Source: Chitinophaga jiangningensis (lineage in GTDB: Bacteria > Bacteroidota > Bacteroidia > Chitinophagales > Chitinophagaceae). Taken from it: a DNA stretch of 64,000 nucleotides. The stretch covers positions 310,001 through 374,000 of the forward strand of contig NZ_FRBL01000002.1 of the NCBI RefSeq assembly GCF_900142605.1. The letters are read 5' to 3'. How positions within the stretch are numbered: position 1 is the first letter of the stretch; each line of letters begins with the position of its first letter. This document shows, piece after piece, positions 62,406-64,000 of the stretch. The notes under the pieces are model-generated. The model was not told the origin of the DNA, made no database searches, and saw only the letters and a list, made by a program, of their open reading frames with translations. The position numbers and the translations under genes are program-made.

Positions 62406-63326
62406 TTACTTTTCTGTTCTATGCTGCTGCACGTTCACCATGCCTACACATTTTTTTGGCGACAACGTAAGCCCTACTTCATCAATCACAATGTTTTTGC
62501 TGAAAGTAAGTCCGATGCAATAGGAGTAGAAATCAGTTTTCTTACTCCCGGTTTCATCCGTTGCCTGCGCCGAAGTTTTTTCCCCGTTGCAGAGGTATTT
62601 TTTAACAAGATAATAATAGTGCGTATTAAAGTTTTTACCGTTGGCAATCGCCTGCAGGTGCAGTTTAAAGTCATCCATCATGGCTGCACTGCCTGCGCCG
62701 GGGTCAATCATTTCCAGGTCGTCAAACTCGGTAATATTGAGCGTGTAATACACAGGTGCAGGGCTTCTGTCGGTTTTAAGCACTACATTGTACCTGCCGG
62801 GGCTTCGGAATGTATAAAATGCCGTTCTCCCTTTGGCATCCACCCGGCCGGTTTCGCCGAAGCTCCATTCAAAGATGTTCGCCTCTCCTTCTGCTTCCAA
62901 TCGGAGTTGTTCTCCCACAGTCCCTGACGTAGGTCCGGTGATACGGATACTGTCTAGCACCAATACCGGCACCGTATCCTTTACCACCACGGCAAACTGC
63001 CTTTGCATCTTCCCATCCACGGTGAGCCTTACAAGATAGCTGCCGGATTGTTTAAACCGATAAAACCCGCTCTGCTTCGTTATCCTTTCACCATCCCCAA
63101 ACTCCCACAGCCATTCTTTTGCACCTGCAGTATTATCAGTATATACCAGGTTTTCATTCAGGTAGATTTCATCTTTCAGCAGGTGAGCGTTTATCTCGCG
63201 ATGGCTGAACAGGAGCTTCATCACCAGGAATACAACGGCCAGGACCAGTACTGCCAGGACGATATACAGGTAGATGCGGCTTCTATTATCTGTCTGAACG
63301 GCTTTCTGTTTCGTTGTTCCTTCCAC
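62406..63326 (-). CDS. PKD-fold membrane protein of the T6SS envelope complex (TssP-like)
   Basis: 306 residues, GTG start at 63326 overlapping the preceding stop by one base (TAGTG). One N-terminal membrane helix (IYLYIVLAVLVLAVVFLVMKLLF), then two PKD-type beta-sandwiches (KEWLWEFGDGERITKQ...FKQSGSYLVRLTV; FEWSFGETGRVDAKGRTAFYTFRSPGRYNVVL) and a C-terminal domain. Bacteroidota T6SS loci carry such a PKD protein near tssO and tssR; the TssP name is my best match, not certain. Confidence 0.75.
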   Translation of the reverse strand: MEGTTKQKAVQTDNRSRIYLYIVLAVLVLAVVFLVMKLLFSHREINAHLLKDEIYLNENLVYTDNTAGAKEWLWEFGDGERITKQSGFYRFKQSGSYLVRLTVDGKMQRQFAVVVKDTVPVLVLDSIRITGPTSGTVGEQLRLEAEGEANIFEWSFGETGRVDAKGRTAFYTFRSPGRYNVVLKTDRSPAPVYYTLNITEFDDLEMIDPGAGSAAMMDDFKLHLQAIANGKNFNTHYYYLVKKYLCNGEKTSAQATDETGSKKTDFYSYCIGLTFSKNIVIDEVGLTLSPKKCVGMVNVQQHRTEK

Positions 63327-63820
63327 TAATTCCTGTTTTGATTGATAATAGCCTCCTGAAGTCCACGCTTAGACAGCTTGCAGCGGTCCAGGTCGCTGTT
63401 CAGTTTTTCGATATTATGATAATTACCCCGCAGTTCTTTTTTGTCATAGAACAAAACCTCCAGCAGTTGTGCTTCCTGCAGGAATACCTTATATCGTTTA
63501 TCATATGATCTACGCTGATAGGCAGCCTTGATGCTGGCAATGGCATTCAGGATGTCCGACTCCAGAAACAGTGCCTGCACGGAAGGATCAAAGTCCATTA
63601 TCTTTTTGTAGGTAGAATCTACCGCCGGGCGCATTTCTGCAGCCACCATTTCAAATTGTTGTTCTTCATTTATTTTCTGTGACAGTTTATCCTTCATCTC
63701 GCTGCTGCCAACATTGCTGCCGGAAAATATCAGCCATGCGAGCAGGGATATGGTAAAGAGACTTAGCACCAGCAGAAACACAAACTGTTCCTGTCGTGCT
63801 TTAATGCTTAAATGCGCCAT
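63326..63820 (-). CDS. tssO: TssO-like T6SS membrane protein
   Basis: 164 residues: cytosolic start, one membrane helix (FVFLLVLSLFTISLLAWLIF), then a mostly helical periplasmic part with a coiled-coil end (LDRCKLSKRGLQEAI). Size and place fit TssO, proposed to take part in the trans-envelope complex of Bacteroidota T6SS. Overlaps the next gene by one base. Confidence 0.8.
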   Translation of the reverse strand: MAHLSIKARQEQFVFLLVLSLFTISLLAWLIFSGSNVGSSEMKDKLSQKINEEQQFEMVAAEMRPAVDSTYKKIMDFDPSVQALFLESDILNAIASIKAAYQRRSYDKRYKVFLQEAQLLEVLFYDKKELRGNYHNIEKLNSDLDRCKLSKRGLQEAIINQNRN

Positions 63821-63827
63821 ATATGGT

Positions 63828-64000
63828 CTAGTATCCGTTTAATTTCTTCATCGCTTTTTTCGTGGAATGATCGCAGTCTTCGAGTTGTTCGCGAAGACTT
63901 TCCATCTGGAAGCGGGTTTGCGACAGTGAATCTTTCAAGCTGGCCAGGATCATTACATTTCGGGTCATTTTTCCGTAGAGCTCATAGCTTGGGACTACAT
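63828..64000 (-). CDS. Partial gene at the right edge, second TssO-like protein
   Basis: Only the last 57 residues are in the window, ending EDCDHSTKKAMKKLNGY; the gene starts beyond 64000. The visible part is a coiled coil (SLKDSLSQTRFQMESLREQLEDC) whose end, L-E-D-C-x-x-S-x-K, resembles the C-terminus of the neighbouring TssO-like protein (L-D-R-C-x-L-S-K-R). It stops seven bases before the tssO-like start, so one operon. Confidence 0.65.
   Translation of the reverse strand, partial: VVPSYELYGKMTRNVMILASLKDSLSQTRFQMESLREQLEDCDHSTKKAMKKLNGY

Noticed and set aside
1..64000. CRISPR arrays, insertion sequences, rRNA genes, riboswitches
   Set aside because: I looked for regularly spaced repeats, transposase-like frames and known RNA motifs and saw none.

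Overview
The window comes from a Bacteroidota genome, most likely Chitinophagaceae (Chitinophaga-like). Evidence: a type VI secretion system of the Bacteroidota-specific subtype (TssB/TssC/TssH with TssR-, TssO- and PKD-protein-like genes), a type IX secretion sorting domain, 800-residue FtsX/MacB-type permeases, a CarboxypepD_reg/beta-barrel receptor, Gly-Gly leader peptides of the Bacteroidota natural-product type, A-rich translation starts without clear Shine-Dalgarno sites, and TAnnTTTG promoter boxes. Family assignments are from reading the translated sequences; no database was searched.

Layout. 1-6.0 kb: a tripartite RND efflux operon (adaptor, pump, outer-membrane factor) with an AraC-type regulator behind it (6.4-7.3 kb). 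7.3-13.8 kb: housekeeping genes (MutS2-like ATPase without Smr domain, lipoprotein MsrA, zinc-ribbon membrane protein, Rrf2 regulator with a clear palindromic operator, FtsX-type permease). 13.9-18.5 kb: a 1551-residue DUF4011 helicase-nuclease, possibly anti-phage. 18.6-37.9 kb: a class I lanthipeptide gene cluster, all on the minus strand. In transcription order: beta-barrel receptor, four Gly-Gly-type precursors (three nearly identical), LanC cyclase, a tRNA-Glu gene, LanB dehydratase, C39-peptidase ABC exporter, short HlyD-like adaptor; then a second unit with a different precursor, an S41 protease, a LytS/LytTR two-component pair, a second full-length LanB, and three unrecognised small genes. 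38-47 kb: secreted metalloprotease with type IX signal, prohibitin-like protein, flavodoxin reductase, DinB, and a Crp/Fnr-TauE-small membrane protein group. 47.1-64 kb: the type VI secretion locus with two effector/immunity modules (a PoNe-like nuclease on a PAAR-like DUF4280 protein with a DUF1911 immunity protein; a lysozyme-like effector with a lipoprotein), VgrG, two Hcp, TssC, TssB, TssH, TssR, a PKD protein, TssO, and a partial gene at the right edge.

The most interesting observation is the tRNA-Glu (anticodon UUC) gene lying co-directionally in the 113-base gap between lanC and lanB. LanB enzymes use glutamyl-tRNA-Glu as the co-substrate for Ser/Thr dehydration, so this cluster appears to carry and co-transcribe its own tRNA substrate. 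A 9-base motif at exactly the same distance from the candidate -7 box is shared by the promoters of the two lanthipeptide units and may be the binding site of the cluster's LytTR regulator. Two candidate Crp/Fnr promoters show the same kind of fixed spacing.
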